Shown here piece after piece: positions 26,776 to 34,738 of a stretch of 64,000 nt of DNA; position 1 is the first letter of the stretch; each line of letters starts with the position of its first letter. The position numbers were made by a program, and so were the translations under genes. The DNA lies in NCBI GenBank assembly GCA_035654655.1, contig DASRWI010000018.1, positions 20,192 through 84,191 on the forward strand, written 5' to 3'. The DNA is from DASRWI01 sp035654655 (lineage in GTDB: Bacteria > Bacteroidota > Ignavibacteria > Ignavibacteriales > Ignavibacteriaceae). The notes beneath the pieces are model-generated. The model was not told where the DNA came from. It did no database searches and was given only the letters and a program-made list of their open reading frames with translations.

Positions 26776-27798
26776 ATGAAAAAAATATTAATAATAATTT
26801 TATTTGCTTCTGTTAATTTAATGTTTGCTCAAACATTTATTTCAGATGTATCTAAAAAAGGAACAACTGCTGCTACTTTCTTAAATATTGGACAAGGCGC
26901 AAGAGCAGTTGCTATGGGCTCTGCATTTGTTGGAGCTGCAAATGATTTAAGTTCAATTTACTGGAACCCTGCAGGTCTTGCAAAACTTGAGGGTGTTGGA
27001 GTAATGTTTGAACATACTAATTGGATTGCAGATGTAAAATATAACTTTGTTGCTGCTTCTTATAACATCGGTGACTTTGGTACTCTTGGTTTCAGTTTTA
27101 CATCTTCAAGCATTGGAGAAATGAATGTTACTACAATCGAAGAACCAAATGGAACCGGTGAAACTTTTACCGCTACTGATGCAGCATTCTCCATTGCTTA
27201 TGCAAAAGATTTGACTGATAATTTCTCAATTGGATTTAATCCAAAAATCGTTTATCAGTCTCTATGGAAAATGAATGGTATGGCTTTCGCTATAGATCTG
27301 GGAGTTAAATATGTTACTCCTTTCGATGGAATGATCCTGGCTATGGCTATTTCTAATTTTGGAACAAAAATGCAAATTACCGGTAATTCCAATCTTGTAC
27401 TACACGACTTAGATCCATTTAACAGCGGTAATAATGGTAAGATCCCAGCATATCTTGAAACTGAACAATGGGCTTTGCCATTAAACTTCAGAGTAGGTGT
27501 TGCTTATCAGCCAATTAGAGATGATATGCATACTGTTACCATTGCTTTAGATGCTGCTCATCCAAATGATAACTATGAAAGTATCAATGCTGGTGCAGAA
27601 TATACTTTTAATGACTTCATTTCAATAAGAGGTGGTTATAAAGCATTATTCTTAAAAGATTCTGAAGAAACATTTGCATTGGGATTTGGATTAAAGCAAC
27701 TTCTTATTGGCAATGTCGCAGTTAAATTAGATTACGCATATCAGAATTTCGGAAGATTATCAGATATTCAAAAATTCACAATTGGAATGACATTCTAA
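26776..27798 (+). CDS. PorV/PorQ-family outer-membrane protein (module 1)
   Basis: 340 residues. Signal peptide 1-19, then the family signature near the N-terminus: 'KKGTTAATFLNIGQGARAVAMGSAFVGAANDLSSIYWNPAGLA'-type sequence (split here between residues about 27 and 70). Alternating beta-strands follow to an aromatic C-terminus ('FTIGMTF'). PorV shuttles T9SS cargo and PorQ has a related fold. In this place it may help export the neighbouring T9SS proteins or form part of a local outer-membrane complex. Its stop and the GH9 start share one base (TAATG). Confidence 0.85.
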   Translation: MKKILIIILFASVNLMFAQTFISDVSKKGTTAATFLNIGQGARAVAMGSAFVGAANDLSSIYWNPAGLAKLEGVGVMFEHTNWIADVKYNFVAASYNIGDFGTLGFSFTSSSIGEMNVTTIEEPNGTGETFTATDAAFSIAYAKDLTDNFSIGFNPKIVYQSLWKMNGMAFAIDLGVKYVTPFDGMILAMAISNFGTKMQITGNSNLVLHDLDPFNSGNNGKIPAYLETEQWALPLNFRVGVAYQPIRDDMHTVTIALDAAHPNDNYESINAGAEYTFNDFISIRGGYKALFLKDSEETFALGFGLKQLLIGNVAVKLDYAYQNFGRLSDIQKFTIGMTF

Positions 27799-29792
27799 TG
27801 AAAGTCCGGCATATTTTAATAATGTTGATTTTTCCTCTGCATTTATATGCCGGACAAATTTTTATTAATCAGGAAGGGTATTTGCCTAACCTGATTAAAA
27901 AATTTTATACTAATACTTATTCAGATAGTTTTTTTGTAATAGAAAAATCTTCAGGTTTGACTTTCTTTTCAGGTACTTTAACCTTTAAAACTTCTAATGA
28001 CCCTGCTACTGGTTTACAAATTTATTATGGCGATTTTACATCATTAACAAGAACAGGTGAGTACTTTTTAAAAACATCCAATGGAGATACAAGTTTTACT
28101 TTCAAAATAAGCAACTCTGTTTATCACGATGCTTTTTATAAAAGTTTAAAAGGTTTTTATTTCCAAAGATGTGGAACAGCATTGTTAAGTTCAAATGCAG
28201 GAATTTATAATAGATTAAAATGCCATAACGCAGACGGCTTCTTTCATCCCTCTTCAGGTAACACAGGTTATTTAGCAAATACCGGAGGATGGCATGATGC
28301 TGGTGATTTTGGTAAATATGTAGTCAATGCCGGTATTACTGTTGGTACTCTTTTAATGGCATATGAACTGTACCCTCAAATATTTTCTCCAGATGATTTG
28401 AACATTCCTGAAAGTAATAATAGCATACCTGATATTCTTGATGAAGTTAAATATGAACTTGATTGGCTTTTAAAAATGCAATCTCCAAATGGAGGAGTTT
28501 ACTTTAAACTGACTAAAGAGCAGTTTGAAGGTTTTATTATGCCTTCTCAAGATAGCGGGACAAGATATGTATATACTTTATCCACTACAGCAACAGGTAA
28601 TTTTGCTGCTGTAATGGCAAGAGCATATAGATTATTTTCTTTATATGATACTTCATATGCTAACAAATGTCTCAATGCAGCAAAATCAGCTTTTGTTTAT
28701 TTAACTCAAAATACTTCTATTGTTCCAACTGGTGGTTTTAGAAATCCTTCAGGTACAGCAACAGGAGAGTATGGAGATACTGATGATAGAGATGAAAGAT
28801 TATGGGCTGCAGCAGAATTATTTGAATCAACAGGAGCAGCATCTTACAATACTTATTACTTAAGCCATTATAATGAAGCTTCATTAATTTCAGCAATGAA
28901 CTGGAATAATGTAAGATGTATGGCAAATCTAACTTATCTGTTTGGGAAAACAACAGGTAGTTCTCAAAATACTAAAGATGCAATTAAAACTTCGTTAATA
29001 AGTTTTTGTAATAACCTTTTAACCGCAGCTAATGCTGATGGTTTTAATATTACACTCAGTCAATATAATTGGGGCAGTAATTCAGATGTACTTAATAGAG
29101 CAATCATTTTATTATTAGGTTATAAACTTACAAATACGGAAAATTATTTGAGAACAGCATTAGACCAATTTAATTATACACTTGGAACTAATGCTCATAA
29201 TATATCTTTTATTACTGGTGTTGGAGATAAATCAGTTATGTTTCCTCATCATAGACCATCAGGAGCAGATAATATTATAAATCCGGTTCCTGGTTTGATT
29301 GCAGGTGGACCGGATGAATATTTAAATGACCCGGTTTTACAGCAGCATTATAATACAAATACTCCTCCAGCATTATGTTATATAGATGATCAGGGTAGTT
29401 ATGCTTCAAATGAAATTTGCATTAATTGGAATGCTCCCTTAGTTTTTGTTGCCGGGTTTTTTAACCAATATGACATTACTTCTATTAATGAAAAAAAAGA
29501 TGAAACTTTAAACTATAAGATTCATCTTGAACAAAATTATCCTAATCCCTTTAACAGTACCACAATTATAAAATTTAATTTAGCTGAAAGAAGCTATGTA
29601 AACTTTTCTATTTATAATATAAATGGAGAAGAAATTTTTAATAAAAGCTTTAGTAATTTATCTGCAGGTGAAAATACTATTGCATGGAATGGTGTAGATA
29701 ATTACGGTAAAAGCATTAGCTCAGGTGTTTACTTATGCAGAGTTGAAGGTGCAGGTAGTTTCGATACAAAAAAAATTGTTCTAATGAAATGA
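27798..29792 (+). CDS. GH9 glucanase with T9SS sorting domain
   Basis: 664 residues. Signal peptide to about 19, then a CelD_N immunoglobulin-like domain ('FINQEGYLPNLIKKFY'). The (alpha/alpha)6 barrel of GH9 has 'GGWHDAGDFGKYV' (D167 and D170, nucleophilic-water base pair), 'FPHHRPSGAD' and the acid in 'YASNEICINWN' (E539). A T9SS type A domain follows ('QNYPNPFNSTTIIKF'). GH9 enzymes cut cellulose, mixed-linkage glucan or xyloglucan. The N-terminal Ig domain without a CBM3 points to the Theme-D/E1 type of endoglucanase. It overlaps the PorV-like gene by one base and the lichenase gene by four bases, so translation is coupled. Confidence 0.9.
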   Translation: MKVRHILIMLIFPLHLYAGQIFINQEGYLPNLIKKFYTNTYSDSFFVIEKSSGLTFFSGTLTFKTSNDPATGLQIYYGDFTSLTRTGEYFLKTSNGDTSFTFKISNSVYHDAFYKSLKGFYFQRCGTALLSSNAGIYNRLKCHNADGFFHPSSGNTGYLANTGGWHDAGDFGKYVVNAGITVGTLLMAYELYPQIFSPDDLNIPESNNSIPDILDEVKYELDWLLKMQSPNGGVYFKLTKEQFEGFIMPSQDSGTRYVYTLSTTATGNFAAVMARAYRLFSLYDTSYANKCLNAAKSAFVYLTQNTSIVPTGGFRNPSGTATGEYGDTDDRDERLWAAAELFESTGAASYNTYYLSHYNEASLISAMNWNNVRCMANLTYLFGKTTGSSQNTKDAIKTSLISFCNNLLTAANADGFNITLSQYNWGSNSDVLNRAIILLLGYKLTNTENYLRTALDQFNYTLGTNAHNISFITGVGDKSVMFPHHRPSGADNIINPVPGLIAGGPDEYLNDPVLQQHYNTNTPPALCYIDDQGSYASNEICINWNAPLVFVAGFFNQYDITSINEKKDETLNYKIHLEQNYPNPFNSTTIIKFNLAERSYVNFSIYNINGEEIFNKSFSNLSAGENTIAWNGVDNYGKSISSGVYLCRVEGAGSFDTKKIVLMK

Positions 29793-31588
29793 ATCTAAAT
29801 ATGAAAAAAATTTTTTTGACTTTGTTTATTGGCCTGGTTACAATAACATTAAATGCTAAAGATTTTAAGGGTGCTGAATATAGAACTAAGGGTGCTTATT
29901 TGTATGGAAGATTTGAAACTAAAATGAAATCTCCTGCAAAAGAAGGGATTCTCGCTTCCTTTTTTACTTATCACGAAATTGCAGGAATTCAGGACTGGAA
30001 TGAAATTGATATTGAGATTCTTGGAAGATATAAGGATGATGTTCAATTCAATGCTATTACTCCTAATCAAATAAATCATGTAAGACATCAATTTACTCCG
30101 TTTGATCCCTCAGTAGACTATCATGTTTATGCTTTTGAATGGACTCCAAACTACATTGCATGGTTCATCGATGGAACTGAGGTTTATAGGCAAACAGGCG
30201 AACACATTGCTACTATGAATAAAGCTCAAAAGATAATGATGAATATATGGAATCCTGCTTTTGTAAATTGGGCTGGAAGATGGAATCCTGAGATATTACC
30301 TGCATTTGCCTACTATGATTATGTAAGTTATTATTCATATGCACCTGGTACTGGTAATTACGGTACAAATAATAATTTTAAACACGAATGGACAGATAAT
30401 TTTGACTCTTGGGATCAGGTCAGATGGGAAAAGGGAACACATACCTGGAGTGGTAATAATTGTGACTTTGTTACTAATAATATAGTCTTCAGTGATGGTA
30501 AAATGATTCTTTGCTTGACTGATGCAGTCTATCTTGGTTTTCAGGATAAAAAAGCTCCTTTTGTTTTATGGGGTAGGATGAATAACTTCAACACTGTTAC
30601 AGTTAAATTTTCTGAAGAAATTGATAGTTTAACAGGAAATACCAAAGGGAATTATATTATTCCTGGAGCAACTGTCAACGAAGTTAAATTTCTTGAAGAT
30701 AGAACTACCGTTCAATTAAAAACTTCAACCATTGATACAGCTATAGAAAATATTGTTATAGGAGCAAGGATAAAAGACCTTTATGGTAATACAATGCCAA
30801 CTAAATCCACTCCACTATTTGAGCCGAAATCATTTACATATCCTATCAAAATAAATTCCGGTGGTCCATCCGTACTTGGATATTTAGCAGAGAAGGAATG
30901 GAATGAAACAACTGAATATGGTTATGAGGATGGTGCTTCATCAATATTTTCCTCTACTCTGCAGATAAATGGAACTGAAGAAGATGTAATTTATCAAAGT
31001 GAAAGACACACGTTAGCTTCAACAAGAGTAAGAGTTCCTGATGGAGTATATAAAGTTAGATTAATGTTTGCAGAAAATTATTTTACTTCTCCTACACAAA
31101 GAATATTCGATGTTTTTCTTGAGGATAGTTTAGTTATAAATAATTTGGATATCTATCAGACGGTAGGAAAAAATACAGCTTTAAATAAAGAATATACAAT
31201 TCAAATAAGTGATGGAATAATTGATATTCATTTCTGTGCGGAAGTTGATAATCCAATCTTAAATGGACTATACATTGAACAAATATCAACAGGTATTAAT
31301 GAAGGTAAAGTTTTAGAAAAAGACTTCCAGCTTTATCAGAACTATCCAAATCCTTTCAATGGAACAACTGTAATACGTTATTATCTAAATGGTTCTAAAG
31401 AATTAAAATTTCAGGTATATAATACTTTAGGACAAATTGTTTACTCTGAAAATCTGAGTTCGAAGAATACTGGTAACAATGAAATTGTATTAAATACAAA
31501 TAAGTTAAACCTAAGCTCAGGAGTATATTTTTATTCTATAAATGGGGACGATCAAAAACAAATTAAAAAATTAATATTACTTAAATGA
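29789..31588 (+). CDS. Circularly permuted GH16 lichenase with malectin-like and T9SS domains
   Basis: 599 residues; the ATG sits in the overlap with GH9, and a second ATG is four codons later. The catalytic motif 'WNEIDIEILG' (E72 nucleophile, D74, E76 acid/base) is that of 1,3-1,4-beta-glucanases. The strand that begins normal Bacillus-type lichenases ('DNFDSWDQVRWEKG', 'SDGKMILCLT') comes after the catalytic core here, at about 200-245, and the protein starts instead at 'AKDFKGAEYRTKGAYLYG'. Fibrobacter succinogenes 1,3-1,4-beta-glucanase has this same natural circular permutation and similar segments ('AKDFSGAE', 'WTDNFD'). Next come an Ig-like domain (about 250-350), a malectin/CBM57-like domain (about 355-500) and a T9SS type A domain. 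It should depolymerise cereal or lichen beta-glucan at the cell surface. Confidence 0.9.
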   Translation: MNLNMKKIFLTLFIGLVTITLNAKDFKGAEYRTKGAYLYGRFETKMKSPAKEGILASFFTYHEIAGIQDWNEIDIEILGRYKDDVQFNAITPNQINHVRHQFTPFDPSVDYHVYAFEWTPNYIAWFIDGTEVYRQTGEHIATMNKAQKIMMNIWNPAFVNWAGRWNPEILPAFAYYDYVSYYSYAPGTGNYGTNNNFKHEWTDNFDSWDQVRWEKGTHTWSGNNCDFVTNNIVFSDGKMILCLTDAVYLGFQDKKAPFVLWGRMNNFNTVTVKFSEEIDSLTGNTKGNYIIPGATVNEVKFLEDRTTVQLKTSTIDTAIENIVIGARIKDLYGNTMPTKSTPLFEPKSFTYPIKINSGGPSVLGYLAEKEWNETTEYGYEDGASSIFSSTLQINGTEEDVIYQSERHTLASTRVRVPDGVYKVRLMFAENYFTSPTQRIFDVFLEDSLVINNLDIYQTVGKNTALNKEYTIQISDGIIDIHFCAEVDNPILNGLYIEQISTGINEGKVLEKDFQLYQNYPNPFNGTTVIRYYLNGSKELKFQVYNTLGQIVYSENLSSKNTGNNEIVLNTNKLNLSSGVYFYSINGDDQKQIKKLILLK

Positions 31589-31611
31589 TAAATTATATGA
31601 ACAGGTTAATA

Positions 31612-33837
31612 ATGAAAAAATTCCTTACAATCAGTATTACCTTAATGGTTTGTATTTTTTCAATTGGATGGAATACACCTAAGGAAAAAACATCGGAACA
31701 AAAAGTAAAAGAATTACTTTCAAAGATGACTTTGGAAGAAAAAGTTGGGCAAATGACTCAAGTTACTATTCAAGCAATTTCAAAAACACAAGGCACTACA
31801 AACCAAAATCATCAACTTGATTTAACAAAACTTGAAGAAGCAGTTGTAAAATATAAAGTTGGTTCTGTTCTCAATGTTTGGGATGTTGCTCATTCAGTAG
31901 AATATTGGAATGAAGTTATATCTAAAATTCAAGATGCCGCTCTCAATAAAACAAAATTAAAAATTCCTGTTTTATACGGAATAGATGCTATTCACGGAGC
32001 TACATATACAAAAGGTTCAACCTTATTTCCACAATCAATAGGAATGGCTGCAACCTTCAATACAGATTTAATTAAGAAAGCTGGAGAAATAACGGCAGCT
32101 GAAATTAAAGCTTCAGGTATTTCCTGGAATTTTAATCCTGTTATGGATATTGGCAGACAACCGTTGTGGCCAAGACTTTGGGAAACATTTGGTGAAGATG
32201 TTTACTTAGCACAACAAATGGGAAAAAACTTAATCATCGGCCAGCAGCAATCAGGGTATAAAGTTGCAGTTTGTTTAAAACACTTTGCAGGTTATGGTCT
32301 TCCAATGAATGGGAAAGACAGAACTCCAGCTTGGATATCTGAAAGAATGATGAAAGAATATGTTCTTCCTCCATTCCAAGCAGGAATAGATGCTGGTGCT
32401 CCAACTATTATGGTAAACTCTGGAGAAGTTGATGGAATACCTTCACATTCAGATTATCATTTATTAACAGAAATTTTAAGAAATGAAATGAAATTTAAGG
32501 GCTTTGTAGTATCTGATTGGGAAGATATTAAAAGACTTTACACAAGAGATAAAGTTGCAGATTCTCCTGAAGAAGCAGTAAGAATGGCTGTTATGGCTGG
32601 TGTTGATATGAGTATGGTACCTTATGATTTCACGTTTTATGATATATTACTTAAGCTTGTTAAAGATGGCAAAGTACCGATGAAGAGAATTGATGAAGCT
32701 GTATCAAGAATCTTAAAAGTAAAATTTGACCTTGGTTTATTTGACAATCCTTATCAGGAAGCTGCATTAAGAAATAAATTTGCTACTGAAGAAAGCAAAA
32801 ATATAAATCAACAAGCTGCAAATGAATCGATAATTCTTGTAAAAAATGATAACAATATTCTTCCTTTATCAAAAGACAAAAAAATCTTAGTAACAGGTCC
32901 TACTGCTAATATGCTATCTGTTTTAAATGGTGGATGGACAATTACCTGGCAGGGAAATGAAGAAACTTTATATCCTCAGGAAAAAAATACCGTATTAGAA
33001 GCAGTTATTGAAAAAGTTGGAAAAGATAATGTTAAATATGTTGAAGGAACTGGCTTTGATAAAGATATTAATACTGTTGACGCAGTGAATTCTGCAAAAG
33101 ATGTTGATGTCGTTCTTTTATGCTTAGGTGAAAAAGCTTATTGCGAAACTCCAGGAAACATTAATGACCTTACATTAGATGAAGCTCAATTAAATTTAGC
33201 ATCAGAATTAATTAAGACTGGAAAACCTGTAATAGTTCTTATGCTTGAAGGCAGACCAAGAATTATCAGAAAAATTGTTGATGGTTCTAATGCAATTTTA
33301 GTAGGTTTATTACCTGGTATGGAAGGTGGAAATGCAGCAGCAAATATATTATTTGGAGATGCTAACCCAAGTGGTAAATTACCAATAACTTATCCAAAAT
33401 ATCCAAATGCAATTTATCATTATGATTATAAACCATTAGAAAATTTTGACGGTATGTCATACGATCCTCAATGGGGATTTGGTTATGGTTTAAGTTATAC
33501 AACATTTTCAGTTTCTGATCTTAAGATTGATAAAGATAAAATTAATAAAACTGATAATATCAAAGTTACTGTAAATGTTAAGAACGCTGGTGAAAAAGCA
33601 GGTAAAGAAGTTGTTCAGCTTTATTTAACAGATTTATATGGTTCAGTATCAAGACCAGTTAAACAGCTTAAAGGATTTAAAAAGGTTGCATTGAATCCTG
33701 GTGAAGTTAAAACTGTTGAGTTCACAATTGAACCGGAGCATCTTTCATTTATTGGAAGAGATAATAAAAGAATAATTGAAGCAGGTGACTTTAAAGTTAC
33801 AGTAGGAAATCTTGAAAAATCTTTTTCTGTAAAATAA
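31612..33837 (+). CDS. GH3 beta-glucosidase (BglX-like)
   Basis: 741 residues from the ATG at 31612, chosen because AGG lies seven bases upstream and a signal peptide starts there. An in-frame ATG at 31585 overlaps the lichenase stop and is an alternative. N-terminal GH3 barrel: 'LYGIDAIHGATYTKG', 'KHFAGYGLPMNGKDR' and the nucleophile in 'VVSDWEDI' (D302). The (alpha/beta)6 domain contains 'EKAYCETPGNINDL', with the likely acid/base glutamate. A C-terminal fibronectin-III-like domain ends the protein, with no PA14 and no T9SS domain. It is like E. coli BglX and probably periplasmic, turning beta-glucan oligosaccharides into glucose. The operon ends at the strong terminator just behind it. Confidence 0.9.
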   Translation: MKKFLTISITLMVCIFSIGWNTPKEKTSEQKVKELLSKMTLEEKVGQMTQVTIQAISKTQGTTNQNHQLDLTKLEEAVVKYKVGSVLNVWDVAHSVEYWNEVISKIQDAALNKTKLKIPVLYGIDAIHGATYTKGSTLFPQSIGMAATFNTDLIKKAGEITAAEIKASGISWNFNPVMDIGRQPLWPRLWETFGEDVYLAQQMGKNLIIGQQQSGYKVAVCLKHFAGYGLPMNGKDRTPAWISERMMKEYVLPPFQAGIDAGAPTIMVNSGEVDGIPSHSDYHLLTEILRNEMKFKGFVVSDWEDIKRLYTRDKVADSPEEAVRMAVMAGVDMSMVPYDFTFYDILLKLVKDGKVPMKRIDEAVSRILKVKFDLGLFDNPYQEAALRNKFATEESKNINQQAANESIILVKNDNNILPLSKDKKILVTGPTANMLSVLNGGWTITWQGNEETLYPQEKNTVLEAVIEKVGKDNVKYVEGTGFDKDINTVDAVNSAKDVDVVLLCLGEKAYCETPGNINDLTLDEAQLNLASELIKTGKPVIVLMLEGRPRIIRKIVDGSNAILVGLLPGMEGGNAAANILFGDANPSGKLPITYPKYPNAIYHYDYKPLENFDGMSYDPQWGFGYGLSYTTFSVSDLKIDKDKINKTDNIKVTVNVKNAGEKAGKEVVQLYLTDLYGSVSRPVKQLKGFKKVALNPGEVKTVEFTIEPEHLSFIGRDNKRIIEAGDFKVTVGNLEKSFSVK

Positions 33838-33848
33838 TAATAAATTTT

Positions 33849-33875
33849 AACCGGGACCTTGTGTCCCGGTTTTTT
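33849..33875 (+). terminator. Strong intrinsic terminator
   Basis: AACCGGGAC (33849-33857) pairs with GTCCCGGTT (33863-33871) around CTTGT, followed by T5. It closes the TBDR-to-GH3 operon and lies 12 bases before the next start codon, so the GH16 lipoprotein gene depends on read-through or on a promoter further upstream. Confidence 0.9.
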
Positions 33876-33887
33876 AAAGGATTAACT

Positions 33888-34721
33888 ATGTTCAAAAATT
33901 TAATTATAATTTTAATCATTACTTCATTCTCATTATTAGGATGTAAAAAAAATAATCCTACTGAACCTGATTCAAACAACACTCAAAAAGGTTGGAATCT
34001 GGTTTGGGCAGATGAATTTAATTATACAGGATTACCTGATTCTACAAAATGGAGATTTGAAGTCGGTGGTCATGGATGGGGTAATAACGAACTTCAGTAT
34101 TATACTGATAGAAGATTATCAAATGCAAGAGTTGAAAATGATAATCTTGTAATCGAAGCCCGAAAGGAATTGTGGGAAGGGAAGGATTATACTTCTACAA
34201 GACTTAATTCAACCGGACAAGGTAATTGGACCTATGGAAGAATTGAGATAAAAGCTAAACTTCCTTATGGCAAAGGCACCTGGCCTGCTTTATGGATGCT
34301 TGCTTCTAATTGGACCTATGGCGATGGCGGTTGGCCTGCTAACGGCGAGATTGATATTATGGAGCACGTTGGATATGATTATGGATGGATTCATGGTTCA
34401 ATACATACAACTGCTTATAATCATAAAATTGGAACACAAAAATCAGGTTCAATTAGATTTACAGATGTCGCAACCAATTATCATATTTATGCAATTGAAT
34501 GGGATGCTGATACAATAGACTATTATGTTGATGCAACAAAATATTTTTCTTTTGCAAACGAACATAAAGGTTATCAATATTGGCCTTTTGATAAAGACTT
34601 TCATTTAATCTTTAATATTGCTGTTGGTGGTGATTGGGGCGGTGCTCAAGGAGTTGATCCTACAATTTTCCCACAAAAAATGTTAATTGATTACGTAAGA
34701 GTTTACAAGTTCGTTGAATAA
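33888..34721 (+). CDS. GH16 laminarinase-like endo-beta-1,3-glucanase, lipoprotein
   Basis: 277 residues. The start is the ATG at 33888 with AAAGGA before it; an in-frame GTG at 33861 lies in the terminator hairpin and is rejected. Lipobox 'SLLGC' at Cys19. GH16 core: 'WADEFNYTG', 'GWGNNELQYYT', 'YGRIEIKAKLPYGKGTWPALWM' and the catalytic 'GEIDIMEHVG' with E154, D156 and E159 (E-x-D-x-x-E). The extra residue in this motif (the beta-bulge) separates laminarinases from lichenases, so it should cut beta-1,3-glucan. It does not overlap the lichenase in architecture and carries no T9SS domain. Confidence 0.92.
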   Translation: MFKNLIIILIITSFSLLGCKKNNPTEPDSNNTQKGWNLVWADEFNYTGLPDSTKWRFEVGGHGWGNNELQYYTDRRLSNARVENDNLVIEARKELWEGKDYTSTRLNSTGQGNWTYGRIEIKAKLPYGKGTWPALWMLASNWTYGDGGWPANGEIDIMEHVGYDYGWIHGSIHTTAYNHKIGTQKSGSIRFTDVATNYHIYAIEWDADTIDYYVDATKYFSFANEHKGYQYWPFDKDFHLIFNIAVGGDWGGAQGVDPTIFPQKMLIDYVRVYKFVE

Positions 34722-34738
34722 AATTTATAAGGTTTATA

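Noticed and set aside
18368..31588. A SusD homologue in the beta-glucan locus
   Set aside because: None of the proteins shows TPR-like helices or a SusD-type lipoprotein start; the partner of the TBDR is beta-rich with a FlgD-like end.
33861..33887. GTG start for the laminarinase-like GH16
   Set aside because: It lies in the terminator hairpin; the ATG at 33888 has an AAAGGA site and a clean lipoprotein signal.
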